Under the pieces are notes generated by a model. That model saw nothing but the letters and a program-made list of their open reading frames with translations, was not told the DNA's origin and made no database searches. A stretch of DNA of 64,000 nt from Peromyscus leucopus (Eukaryota; Chordata; Mammalia; Rodentia; Cricetidae), in contig NC_051068.1 of NCBI RefSeq assembly GCF_004664715.2, positions 53,144,953 through 53,208,952 on the forward strand. Reading direction: 5' to 3'. The position numbers and the translations under genes were made by a program. Positions within the stretch are counted from its first letter, which is position 1, and each line of letters begins with the position of its first letter. Of this stretch, positions 49,681 through 61,099 are shown piece by piece.

Positions 49681-50231
49681 ATGAATCTCAGTGTGATTTA
49701 GTGGTTGCTCAGGGCTTGGAAGGACATTAGAAAGGGAAGGTAAAGGAATGTTGGATGATGAGTAAGGGTTAGGAAGAAATTCTAAATTATGTTGTTTTAT
49801 AGAATATTGGGAGAAATACAGTTAACAATAATTATATATTTTATGATTAAGTAAAAAGTGCTTGAAGACTCCAGAGTTAACATATTAAGTACAAAAGAGC
49901 ATTAGTTATCCTGGTTTGATAAATACATATTGTATATACATGCAGATATATCACAGTGTATTATATATTCACACAAACTTCATGTGTTGATCAGAAATAC
50001 TGAAACACATTGAGAGTTAGTAAATTACTCCCATTTGGTAATTACCAGTTATGTAATAAAACAAGTATTACATGGAGTCTGTTAGAGATACGTAACTAAA
50101 ATTACAATAACTTTTTCAAAAGATTAAATGAAATGAAGGGATATACAAATGAACAAGCAACTATACTTTTTCAAGGTTTGGAAAAAATAGGAAAAGTAAC
50201 CATAAAATCCATATGCAAAAACAAAAATCCT

Positions 50232-50370
50232 GCCAGACGATGGTGGTGCACACCTTTAATCCCAGCACTCAGAAGGCAGAGGCAGGCAGATCTCTGTGAG
50301 TTCAAGGCCAACCTGTTCTACAGAGCAATATCTAGGACTCCCAAGGCTTCACAGAGAGATTATGTGTTGA
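50232..50370 (+). repeat. B1 SINE
   Basis: GGTGGTGCACACCTTTAATC, GAGGCAGGCAGATCTCTGTG and GTTCAAGGCCAACCTGTTCT, then a decayed tail. Confidence 0.88.
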
Positions 50371-50967
50371 ACAAAATAATCCTTAGCAGACAAAGAACAC
50401 AAAACTGTTCATACCATCTGGTATTAGACTATTATCCAAAGCTGTAGTCAACAAACTACATGGTTCTAGCATTGAAAATAGACATATCAATCAATAGAAC
50501 AGACTTCTCACTCTTATCAGTTCCGAAAGCTAAAAAAGAAATGTATTAAAGGGTTGAATGTAAAACAAATCTAGAAGAAGGATAGGATGGAGTTTGGGGA
50601 CATTGTCATGTTCAGAGATATTTTTGGAGTTGATTCAAAAATCATAGGATATAATGCAAAAATAGAAAAGTGGGATTACAGCAAACTGTAAAGGTTCAGT
50701 ATAGCACAGGAAACTTCAGCAGAGTACAGAGGAGAGAAGGATCTGCAATTCATTTAACAAGGGTTGGTGCCAGGATTATACTAAGAACTCAAACAACAAT
50801 AGAAAAAACAAAAGATGTCCATGCTCCTAATGGGGCAACATTTAAGGAAAGGGCAGTTGACCTAAACAATGCCCCACAGACATGAAAAAACGTTAAATAC
50901 TGTTAGTCCCTACGGAAATGCAAATCAGAACTACAAGGAAATGCCACCTCATTCCTGTCAACGGCTA

Positions 50968-51025
50968 TGTAAAATGAATAAAGATAACAAGAGCTGTGTA
51001 AAATGAATAAAGATAACAAGAGCTG
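50968..51025 (+). repeat. 29-bp perfect tandem duplication
   Basis: A unit starting TGTAAAATGAATAAAG and ending ACAAGAGCTG occurs at 50968-50996 and again, without a base change, at 50997-51025. Confidence 0.97.
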
Positions 51026-51925
51026 GGATGCAGAGAAGGCTCAGAGGGAAACCTACCTGCTGTGTAAGCCTGACTCCCAGAGCTTAGAGCCTCAGAAGCC
51101 GTGAATCTAACATCTATCTATACCCATATTATTGCGGAATCTTGAATTGCTTTTTTAAAGATATGTTATTATATCTGCCTATTCTCCCTGTACATTTCTG
51201 CCCCATTCTTTACACTCATACACATTTTCTTTGGTAGCAATGTGTTTTTACATTGCTGAACCTGGTGGAGAGTCAGCTAATGCTTGCTGACTCAGTTGCA
51301 GAAAAATTAAAGACCTCTATGTACAAAGTAAGAGGGTAGCCATTGGGGTAAATGCAAAAGGTGGCAATTAATCACAGTCCTGATTTCCCTGGAGCTTCTA
51401 ATCCAGGAGGAGACAGTGACAGCACATACCATGGAGTGTCTAAGACGCTGAGAAAACAAGAGCCAGAACGTGCAGTCTTTAGAGAAACTTTCTAATTTAT
51501 AATTGTGTAAAATTGGCATAACCACATGTATCCACAGCAATAAAAGCCAGTGAGCTTTCCTAGTTAAGGATTTACTAGATCTGTCATCAATCTATGCATT
51601 GCAGTTACTCTTAGCTATTGCCTCCCATGTGTACATTACTGTACAAGTAAACACTGACATACCAAATTTATGACAGCTAAAACAAAATGTTAGCAACTTA
51701 ACTCCTTGGAGAGAAGCTTATATACTTTTAATTGGTGTTTCCTAGAGAATTTACACTCCCTGTTAGAGAAATACCCCTTCACTTTCATCAGTACTTCTTA
51801 CTTATTTTATTAAGCTTCCATTTTTCATGCAATAATTCTGATTAGAGCCCCCCCCCAACTCTTCCCAGATCCTCCTCACCCACCCAAACCTACAAACTTT
51901 GTTTCTCTCTTTCATTAGAAAACAA
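51026..51925. other. Unique sequence, no gene seen
   Basis: Only a C-run near 51849-51857 and a possible SINE fragment at 51030-51110 (GGGATGCAGAGAAGGCTCAG) are visible. Confidence 0.4.
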
Positions 51926-51929
51926 GCAT

Positions 51930-53425
51930 GACAGTCGAGGAAGCTAACCCTCCCTTTACCCACTTTAGCAACCGGGGAAGTGGGCCCTGCACCTTGCCTG
52001 GGCAGCATAGTGGTTCTGACCTTGTTGACAGGGACACAGGTGAGTAGGCCCTGAGGGATCTTCGCTCATCTGCTATGTGGTGATGACAGTGAGGGAAAGA
52101 TAGCCTGCCCCATCACCAGTGCTTCCTGAGGTGGGCAAGGGAGCTGACCGTCCAGTCTAGTTTACCAGCTGCAGAATTGGGGAAAGCTTCCCCAAACCCC
52201 GCCCAGCCTCTTGCTGCTTGTGGCTGTTGAGAGGGCTGGCCCTGAGGTCCTAAGACAGGGAGAGTTGTCCCTGTCCTCACCAGCTGCAGCACTCAAGAGA
52301 GTGGCCCCTGCACCTTGCCTGGGAAACACAGTAGAGTCGGCCCTAATGGTGCAGGTGTGGGTAAGCAGATCCTGAGGGCCTGAAAGCAGGAGAACTGGCC
52401 CTGCCCCTTGCTCATCATTGCAAAGGGTGAACTCGCCAGGGCAATCAATGCTGGAGAGCTCACTAACGTGCTGAAGATAGGGGAGAGCTTGCGGGCTGAC
52501 AAACTGCAACTGCCCAGGCCAGAACCAAGGTGATGAGTTAGCCCACCCCAACATCCACCCCACCTATGATCTGCGGGAGATTGAGAAGGGGGCATGTCCT
52601 GCAGATCCAAAGCTACGGGATCTCCATGACACAGGGTAACAATAGAATAGCCAAGAGGAATCCCGTAAGACGAATTGCTAAACGGGCTGAATAAAAACCC
52701 AGAGCCAGATATTGGGGTGAAAAACTGAGAGATCAGAGAAATAGGACAAGCCACAGACAACCTCACCTCACCGTTGCCTCAGTCTCCAGAGACCTACTTC
52801 CTGTATATCCATGCCTATATGCCTTTCTGTTTTGCCATCTCATTTCCTGTCTCCACCCAGCTACATCACTTCCTGTCTGTCTATACAGACCACCAGACCT
52901 TTATGGTTAACTAGTGATGGAATTTAAGGCATGTGCCACCATGCCTGGCTCTGTTCCCAGTGTGGTCTTGAACGCATAGAGATCCAGACAGATCTCTGCC
53001 TCCCGACTGATAGGATTAAAGGCATGTGCTACCATTGCCTGACCTCTATGTTTACTATAGTGGCTGGCTTTTTCTTCCTATCTTCAGATAAAGTTTATTA
53101 GGGTGCACAATATACTGGGGACACAATACATCACCAGAGAGTCCCAGTGAGGGCCCAATATCAATGGTGTAGCAGAAACCAGAGGCCTCGAACCAGACCA
53201 AAGAACACTTACAAGTAAAGATACATGAATAAAAGGGTTTAGCTTCCATGAAGAGATTAATGGCAAGATTTTTTTCTTTACTTTCTTCTTTTTTTTCCTC
53301 TTAAATTTTATTTTATTTTAATTTTTGTGTGGAGGCTGCAAGGGCCGAGATTAGATATGAAAGGACAGGGAGATGAATGGGATTGAGAAGCATGATGTGA
53401 AAGACAAAGAAAATTTAAAAAAGGA
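51930..53425 (+). repeat. L1 3' UTR, second copy, interrupted by an LTR
   Basis: The GAGAGCTGGCCC-like units (GGGCTGGCCCTGAGGTCCTA, GAGAGTGGCCCCTGCACCTT) and the word CCACCCCAACATCCACCCCA match 16980-17400. The segment after the LTR (GGGCCCAATATCAATGGTGT to GATTGAGAAGCATGATGTGA) matches 17640-17920. The TG/AG microsatellite of the first copy is absent here. Confidence 0.75.
52676..53136. mobile_element. Apparent solo LTR nested in the L1 3' UTR
   Basis: It runs from TGCTAAACGGGCTGAATAAA to ACACAATACATCACCA. It is related, in opposite orientation, to the LTRs at 25248 and 45370 (shared words ATTGGGGTGAA and GGGACACAATAC). It holds B1-like segments (GGATTAAAGGCATGTGCTAC). Target duplication not clear. 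Confidence 0.65.
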
Positions 53426-53699
53426 AAAATTAGGAGTAAATAATAAATAAACACAAACCTGAATAAGACAAAAACAAACAAACAAAGCCAAAGAAAAAGC
53501 ACAAGAAACAAATATAGATGGAGAGACACAAGCATTAGCACACACAGACATTCTATAAAGACGCAAAATAATAAACTGCACCATGTAAGCAAAAGACCTA
53601 GAGGGTAAAAGGGGGAGAAATGTCCACCGAAAGCACTATGAGACCATAAGTCCTCCAAAAATACCACTGAGTTTCTTTTGTGTTAGCTATATGCTACTA

Positions 53700-55110
53700 G
53701 ACATGGGGCCTGCGTTTAAGTGTGGATTGTATACACCGTGAGACTCTAGGAAAAAACTATGTTTTCTTTGTGAGTGGTTATTAGTTGATAGCTTCTAGGT
53801 TAGGGACGAAAGCTAATGTCCATTTCTCCTATCAACGCTGGGACCACATCTAGCTTAGACCTGTGCAGGCGCCGTGAATGCTATCCCACTCTCTCTGAGG
53901 TTTTATGTGTACCAGTCCTGCTATGTCTAGAAGGCCTTTCTCTTTGGTGTCTTCCGTCCCCATAGGCTAGAACAATCTTTCTGTTTCCTATTCAGCAGAG
54001 TTCCCTGAACCAAAAGAAGAGGTATTTGGTAGTGACATCCCATGGAGTGTTGAGTGTTTCAAGGTCATTCACATGTCTAGTTGTGGGTCTCTGTATTTGA
54101 TCCCATGTAATGCCAGAAGCTTCTCTGATAATGGCTGAGCAAGGCACTGAACTACTAGTATTGCAAAATGTCTTTAGGAGTCATTTTTTTGATACATTCT
54201 AGTAGAACAGTAGTATTTTGTTTTCTTCTAGGTCCATCAGCTATCGATTCTCAGGTTCTTGGCCACCTAGGCAATGCTATGACATGGCTTCAGTCTCCTG
54301 GAGTGGGCCTTAAATCCAATCAGATATTGATTGGTTACTCTCACAACACTTAATGCCACTACTGCACCAGCATATTCCTCAAGTGGGTTGGTCACCATTG
54401 TAGACTGAAGGGGTTATAACTGGTTTGGTGCTACTTGTCCCCACTGGTAACAGGCAGAGTACCTTCCAGGACCATGAACAGTGTTCAGCTGGGGTAGGGA
54501 TGAAGGCTTTAGTTAGGTACCAGCTCAGTTTCTTTGTGCTCAGTGAGCAATGTAGGTGTTGTCTTCAGCAACCACTCCTTACTGTCAGTTTGTGGAGAGC
54601 AATCAATAGTCTTGCCCAAAGCCTGGGTGACTGAGGGTTTCTATGGGGTTCTAGTGACCAAACTACTCTATCAGATGTAACCCATGCCTACCACTGGAGG
54701 TTTCATTTGGTGGAGAGAGATGTGGAGAGGGGGCTTTTTCTCCCTGTTATTTGGTGACTCCACTTCGATCTCTTTCATATATGTGTATATTGTAGGGAGC
54801 ATAACTGTGGGGCCTTTTCAGTGACTCTTAGCTTTTGCCGTCTCTCACCATGCTTGTTCCCTTTCCCTTCCTGTTTGACCTTCCTGCTCCATTCCCTGTG
54901 ACCCAAGCTGCCCATCCATAACAATCTCTTCTATTTCTCCTTCCTGGGGAGATCCCTCCCTTCACCAGGTCCCTTAGTCTATACCTTATGTACCATATGG
55001 ATTATAGCCTGCTTATTGAATTTAACAGCTAATTTCTACATATAATAAGTGAAAACATACTATATTAGTCTTTTGGGGTTACCTCACACAGGATGACAAG
55101 TCATGTTTTA
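53700..55110 (-). repeat. L1 3' UTR and ORF2 edge, antisense
   Basis: Long reverse-complement L1 3' UTR sequence: GAGGTTTTATGTGTACCAGT, CAGAGTTCCCTGAACCAAAA, GAGATCCCTCCCTTCACCAG. It ends in ACCTCACACAGGATGACAAG, the complement of the ORF2 tail also seen at 33050. Open frames here are not genes. Confidence 0.75.
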
Positions 55111-57262
55111 TAAAGGCATTCCGAAAACATAGGAAAGTATGGGTAGTAAGTATGAAAAAGAGAAGCATGTATCTTTAGGATAGTAGGCAAAATCCACATG
55201 TGACAGCTACAGAAAAAGTTAAGTAATTCAGACGTCAAAAAGAAGGAAGCATGAGAAGAATCAATGAAAGTTACTAAAAATGACTTTTACTAGTAATTGA
55301 ACTGTAAATAAATGAAAAAAAATCAGTTTCAATATCTCTTTTACTGTCTTCATCTTTGAAGTACACTTTGCTTAATCTAAATAGGGAGAGGGGTTGTTCA
55401 ATGCTGGCAAGGAACTCATCATTTCAACTAGCTCAGTTTCTGAAGCAGACGAAGCATCGTAGCACAACTCTCATTTAGCCAGGTGAAGAAATCACTGTAA
55501 CCAAAGTTTCACATCACAACTCTCACTCCTTCTAGAAAGAGGGATGCTACACACTCAGGGGTCTGACTTTTGAGTCAATAATCCAGAATGTGGATGACAG
55601 AATCCAGAGTCCCTGCTCTCAGTTCCAGAGAAAGACCACCGAGAAAAGTGACTTTCTTGAATTCTTCTTTGCAAAGCCAAATCTTAAAGCACGTGTAATT
55701 TTCAAAATGTAGAAAAACCAATCAAACGTATTGAGTAGCCACAAATGATGTGTGTCCAATCTGCACAGCTGATTTCTTAGAATGCATGCCTTCCTTCTTT
55801 ACTGGTAGATAACTGAGTACAATCATCATTACTAATTTTAAGAAAAGAAAAGAAAATGTTAACATTCTCAGTGTGCAGTTTTGGTGAATATATTCTGGGT
55901 CTTGGTAGAGGACACACAGCTCAGCATGAACTATTCATTTGGTATTATAAACTGGGCCTCATTATGAGACAGAAAGTTTGAACAAAAGCTAGAAGAGAAA
56001 GTTGTATGGGTATAAAGAAAGATAAAGACTAGATTTTTAAAAACTGAAAAGCTTTGGGAAGAATCAATTATTCTGTGAGAATAGCTTCTTTCTAATAACT
56101 TCTTTTGTGACTTCGGTTGGCTATTGAACATCTCAAATACTTGGTACTATGTTTTCTTTGGTTAAGAATTATCAAAGACTACTTATTACCATGCTTCTGT
56201 GATACTGCTGTATAATAAGAAGCAAACATATTGATTCAGCCAAGATGATCATCCATGAATAATGGAAGCAGGTGAAGTCATAGGGTAAATAAGAAAGACA
56301 AGATCACATTCATTCTATAAAAAGCACAAAGATGGAATGGTTACTTCATGAAATCTGGCTCCTTCATTTCCTTTCCAATCTGATCAGCAGAACACCAGGA
56401 GAGAGATCTGGTCCAATAACTCAAATGTTCATGGATGAATCCATACAATAGTGCTATACATGATGTTCTCAAATTATTTGAGAAACATCAGCCTTCAAAA
56501 TGGAATCATGGATCTTAGGTGGCTCAGCATAGTGTGTATTAATTATGTTCTGTCTTTGATAAAGGTTATAGCAGTTTTAAATTCCAAAAATGTACATGAT
56601 GATAATGTACCTTGGAATGTTCTGAATTATAGTATTTTCATTTTAGAGATTATAAATACAGAAATCTCAGAATTTAAAATTATCAGTCTCCCATTTTGTA
56701 TGTAAAAAGAACCATTCAGAAAATAAAAGTATTCGCATATGTACAACAGCAACAAAAAAGTTTTTATAGCATAGGTTTCTTGATATCAAGTGAGAAAGAG
56801 TGATACCATGTTTCTTGACAAAGAAAAAAATTTATATGTTTCATTTTTAAGTTTGCTTTATGTTGGTGTGACTCTGCCTAAAAGCAATGGGGAGGAAAGG
56901 GTTCATCTGGTTTATATTTCCCAATCATAGTCCATCTTTGAGGGAAGACAGCTCAGGAGTCTGGAGTCAAGAACTGAAGCACAGGTCTTGGTGGAACACT
57001 GCTTCCTGGCTTTCTTTTTATGGCTTGCTCAGCTTGCTTTCCTACACAGCCCAGGACCAACTGCTTAGGAAATACAAACACCCACAGCAAAACTCTGTAT
57101 GATACATCATGCTATTATATCAAACCTTGTGGTTTGGGTGCAATTATTTACAAGGAATAGGACTTATAAATTATTCACTATAATGATTGCTAATTATTAT
57201 ACATAATAAAATATGTGTATGTGCACAGGATTAAATTGTTAGAAGTAAGCTTCAAGAAGGTA
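55111..57262. other. Unique sequence, no gene seen
   Basis: AT-rich, with scattered short frames and no recognisable exon or RNA gene. An 84-codon frame at 56451-56705 has no motif or splice support. Confidence 0.4.
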
Positions 57263-57266
57263 CTAT

Positions 57267-57412
57267 GGCTGGGCGGTGGTGGTGCACGCCTTTAATCCCA
57301 GCACTCGGGAGGCAGAGCCAGGCAGATCTCTCTGAGTTTGAGGCCAGCCTGGGCTACAGCATGAGTTCCAGGACAGGCACCAAAGCTACACAGAGAAACC
57401 CTGTCTCGAAAA
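57267..57412 (+). mobile_element. B1 SINE, well preserved
   Basis: A near-consensus body: GGCTGGGCGGTGGTGGTGCA, CCTTTAATCCCAGCACTCGG, GAGGCCAGCCTGGGCTACAG, ACAGAGAAACCCTGTCTCGA, then an A-tail. Confidence 0.93.
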
Positions 57413-57415
57413 AAC

Positions 57416-57520
57416 CAAGAAGAAGAAGAAGAAGAAGAAGAAGAAGAAGAAGAAGAAGAAGAAGAAGAAGAAGAAGAAGAAGAAGAAGAAGAAGAAGAAG
57501 AAAAAGAAGAAGAAGAAGAT
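57416..57520 (+). repeat. (AAG)n microsatellite grown from the B1 tail
   Basis: More than 30 AGA/AAG units directly follow the B1 A-tail. The poly-Arg and poly-Ser frames are artefacts. The pure purine strand could form triplex DNA. Confidence 0.97.
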
Positions 57521-57552
57521 ACATTGCTGTTATTTAAAAACATAAAAGTCAT

Positions 57553-57745
57553 AGCTGGCAAGATAGCTTAGAGCATGAGATGTTTGACATGCAAGTCTGA
57601 AACCTTGAGTTCAGTGTCCACAACTCCTGATAGGAAGAAGAAAAGGACTCCTAAGACGTGGACTAGGTTGTCTACATGCTCACTGTATGACACATTTCCA
57701 AATACATCATGTACACATGCATGACTCCAATAAATTAATTTTTAA
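57553..57745 (+). repeat. B3-type SINE, diverged
   Basis: GCTGGCAAGATAGCTTAGAG, CAAGTCTGAAACCTTGAGTT and a CATGCATGACTCCAATAAAT end. Confidence 0.65.
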
Positions 57746-57756
57746 AGTCTAAAATT

Positions 57757-57955
57757 CAGAACTAGAGAAATGGCTTAGTGGTTAAGAGCACTTACTGTTA
57801 TTGCAGAGGACCCTGTTTGAGTAATTCACAGCTAACTTTAAGTCCAGTTCCATGGAATCCGAGGCCCTTTTCTGGCCTCTGAACTCACCTGCACGCAGAT
57901 GGTGCACATAAATTCATGCAGGCACAAACATACATACAAATAAAAATAAATAAGT
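57757..57955 (+). repeat. B3/B2-type SINE
   Basis: GAACTAGAGAAATGGCTTAG, GGTTAAGAGCACTTACTGTT, GCAGAGGACCCTGTTTGAGT, CCTCTGAACTCACCTGCACG and an AAATAAAAATAAATAAG tail. Confidence 0.85.
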
Positions 57956-58009
57956 AAAGCATGAGCCACAATGTCATGCTGGTCAAAGTGTGGTATAATG
58001 TGAGGTTTT

Positions 58010-58095
58010 TGTCTTAGCTCAGCTGCCTCTGATTTGAGATGAGGCATAACTACTCTGGTCCCTGTTTCCTCATCTATAATGCATTGGGATAATTT
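58010..58095 (+). repeat. MIR SINE 3' part
   Basis: TCCCTGTTTCCTCATCTATA and ATGCATTGGGATAAT match the MIR core end. Confidence 0.6.
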
Positions 58096-58117
58096 TTTCC
58101 CTAATGTTTCTTCCAGG

Positions 58118-58326
58118 CACAAATTGAATCTTCTTTGAATGCATTTTTGTTTGGACTTTTGGATAAAGTTCTAGATGCTCTTGTGATGTTAAGTTGGGAG
58201 TCTAAGGAAGCACTCTATATATATTGGCTGTGGGAACCTTCTCAATATGTGACACTATTACCAACCATAACTTTGCTTAATCCTCATTCTGTGATACTAG
58301 AATGGAGGAACACAGATTCAGTGTAG
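58118..58326 (+). other. Exon-like open frame, weak candidate
   Basis: A good acceptor (CCCTAATGTTTCTTCCAG) ends at 58117. The frame that follows is open to TAG at 58324 and reads FLFGLLDKVLDALVMLSW near its front. It is hydrophobic and tryptophan-rich with no motif I know. There is no upstream partner exon in sight and an old MIR lies just before it. I list it only because a terminal exon would look like this; chance is the likelier explanation. Confidence 0.12.
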
Positions 58327-59845
58327 GATTTTCACAGCTTTTGCTTGGTGCATATGTACTAGAGAGAGAGAAAGACAGTAAATAGCGAAGATGACATAGA
58401 TGTTAATGCTTGAATTTACATATTAACACTAATTCTTAGGAATGTTTTAATCAGTAAAAATGGCTGTTTTTCCTGACAGTATTCTTTTGAGTTCTATATT
58501 TGTTAATTTAAGCAAAGTGGATAAGTACAGAATAGGTGTGCAAAGTAATTGCTCTCATTTCTGCTCTATTTACCAATAATATATTCCAGATTCAAGTTTA
58601 CCCAAGTAAAATGGTAGAGGAGAATGTGTGTTCTCTATAGCTGCCCTGGTAGTTAGAGGTTGTTGTCTACCTAATGATTACTGATGATAAATTATGAGTT
58701 AAGTGAATATGCTGCCGTAGCACAACAAAATAAAGCAAGTTAAGCAACAGGAGACAGGAAACAAGAATCGAATTCTAAGATCCAGTTTAGAAACCAATTA
58801 AGGTGATATAGGAGCCTAGTATTTTATTCATCAATAAAACAGCTCTAGACTTGCTAGTGATTAGACACAGGATCATTTCCTGTCCCCTCTAATAGATAAC
58901 AGTTCTGACACTGTGTCCTTTAACAAAGTGCCAAAGAAACAGCTCAGGACATTCCAAGAGGAATACAAATCACAGCTTGTCAGAACTACATGACTCCTGG
59001 ATTCTGCTGCTGAAGTAATGACATGGTCTGACCTTTCCATTATACTTGGGTATTCTGCTGGGACCTTAGACAAAGGGGCTACTGCTTTATCTTGAAACTA
59101 ATTATAACCTTTAGAAAGGAAGTTATACAAACTCATATCAACGTATAACTGGGAATACGTTATAAGGGTTCTTATGGATTCAATATGTCTTATCTTCTTA
59201 CAGTGAGGAAGCAAAATTGTCAAGCAAAGAGATAGTCTTCTGAAGGTTCTTTTGTTCCCTGATCCAATTTGACTTGATGCCTCAGTTCTCTAAAGGATCA
59301 TTTCTCCTGATGTGTGCTAAGACATTTTAAGGTGATACAGCATATTTATAGGGAGGATCATGAATTATCTCATATTTTTAAGGCAATCAAAGTGATACTT
59401 AAAATTGATCAATTTAAATGAATATTAATGGCAAGATCAAGATCAATCATAGCTTTTATAAAATTCCCTTGGATAACATCATATCTCTTAGGAGCTGGGT
59501 GCCCAACAGTTGCTACCGTAAAAAGCAATGATTATAGTTTAAGGGATGATGAGTGGGTTAGGCACTTGGCACACAAGCATCAAGGACCTTCCTTAAATTC
59601 CCAGAGTCCATGTTAAAGAAAAAAAAAAAGTGAGCATGGTGTTTCCCACTTGAAATCTTTGCACTGGGGAAGCAGACGCAGGAGGGTCCCTGGAGCTTCC
59701 TACCGTGAGCCCCAGGGTAGTTAGAATCTCCAAATCAGGAAAGTTTAATACAATTCACGGTCAGATATTTCTTTTGGCCCAAGGATACTATAGAGTCAAA
59801 AGCAAAATACATTATGAAAATGTATATAATTATAAAACGCTGAGA
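58327..59845. other. Unique sequence, no gene seen
   Basis: A small SINE-like piece may lie at 59630-59715 (GAGCATGGTGTTTCCCACTT, GGAAGCAGACGCAGGAGG). Nothing else can be supported. Confidence 0.4.
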
Positions 59846-59849
59846 GACC

Positions 59850-60480
59850 CAGGAATGGAGAAAGGTGAGTAACCACTGCCTTGCAGTCTTCTCCCCCCTT
59901 TCCAGTATGCCCCATCAATGTTAGGTCGAGGACAGCTTCCTGCCCGGCGGGCCTAGAGTGCAGACGATCCCTTTTACTGAAGCAGAGACAAAATGGATTT
60001 TAGATCATGAAGATATTATTGAGGAATTCTCTCCGTGTCTCTTGTTAAACGTTTGTCACCCAAGGACAGCCATCTGGTCGCTGTAGTTCTCATTTGGCCT
60101 CAGCCTCTCCTCTACCTGCCAAAATTCTTAGACAGTTGATGGCTTGATTTTCAAAAGCAGGATGCTTTCGGGTTGACTATCGTATCTGATTATTTATAGC
60201 AATATTTATTCTCTCTGATCTGTTTTCTTCATTTCTCAAAACAAAAGATCCATGTCTCATAAATATAATATTTTATTTATAGTCATGTTTCAAGCACTAC
60301 CATTCAGTCATTTATTCTTTTTTGGCTCAAGTTGGAAAGCTGGAAAACAAATATCCAGACATTATCAGTAACTCATAGCAGTAGAAATGCACAGAAATTT
60401 CAGTTTATAATTGCTGTGAAGTATCTGTGAGAAGCCATTGGAAGGGCTTTCTCTCTTGTATCTTTATTATTTTAAAGGAT
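59850..60480. promoter_or_regulatory. CpG-retaining unique block, candidate conserved non-coding element
   Basis: Around ten CpG sites (for example AGGTCGAGGAC, CCCGGCGGGC, AGACGATCC, TTAAACGTTTG, TGGTCGCTG, TTTCGGGTTG) occur in about 370 bases, where the neighbouring DNA has few. AT-rich homeobox-like words follow (TGATTATTTATAGCAATATT). It is not a recognised repeat and has no long open frame. This is the pattern of a conserved enhancer, but the call is inference from composition only. Confidence 0.25.
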
Positions 60481-60604
60481 GACTCACCCAAACACATTGA
60501 CTCCATAGAATAATACCTAGGGCAATAGTCTCCGGATTTATATCTTCCATTTCATTCTCTTCATGATACTGTGGCCATATATAGAAATGGCTTAAGTACT
60601 TTTT

Positions 60605-60760
60605 TTTAAAAATTGAAAATAGATTCTTCTCTCATACAATACATCCCGACTACAGTTTCTCCTCCCTCCACTCTTCTCAGCTCCCCCACACCTTCCCTCT
60701 TCCTCAGATACATTCCCCCTCTGTCTACTACCAGAAAAGAGCAGGTCTTGTATTTACTTT
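60605..60760 (-). repeat. L1 3'-end fragment, antisense
   Basis: CATACAATACATCCCGACTA, GTTTCTCCTCCCTCCACTCT and a C-rich continuation form the complement of a rodent L1 terminus. Confidence 0.75.
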
Positions 60761-61099
60761 TCTTGTGTTTGGTTGCTTAAGTATTCTTTAAGTCCACGAG
60801 TTATGATGCGTTCCAAAATTCCCTCACCAGCTTCCTTTGCATGCGGTATCTCTTCCTACCTACTTTTATGATCAACTCAGTCTCAAAAATCTCAGCTTCT
60901 TTCCTTCTATATTCCCAACAAGATTGGGTTCCCTAATAAATATCACAAGTTAATGCCAAGGCTATTGGTTACTCTTCACAACCTAATAGTAAGGCCCTAG
61001 TGGTGAATTTACATCATTGCGTAAGGTGTAGACATGGGGAAACAGAGCTGGTGCTTAACTAGAAATTTTCCCCCTGCTGACTAACATTCATAGGGTTAA

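Larger units (their letters stand above)
48850..51000 (+). repeat. Old L1 relic, sense, interrupted by SINEs
   Basis: Decayed reverse-transcriptase words (TTTGTTGATGATGAAATTAT at about 49097; AAGTATCAGGATACAAAAAT at about 49180) and an ORF2 tail (CTACGGAAATGCAAATCAGA, CACCTCATTCCTGTCAACGG at about 50910-50965) lie in L1 order. An antisense SINE (about 49480-49680) and a B1 (50232-50370) are inserted. Confidence 0.6.

Noticed and set aside
52162..52766. Overlapping minus-strand frames of 133 and 157 codons, the longest in the window
   Set aside because: They lie on the antisense of the L1 3' UTR repeats and an LTR; the same kind of frames appears over the other copy at about 17.3 kb, so they reflect GC-rich repeat composition, not a gene.
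25248..53136. Reading the B1-like internal segments of the three related LTRs as separate full B1 insertions
   Set aside because: They are short, lack A-tails and target duplications, and sit at comparable places in related elements.
57265..57561. Poly-Arg and poly-Ser frames of about 90 codons
   Set aside because: B1 sequence fused to an AAG microsatellite.
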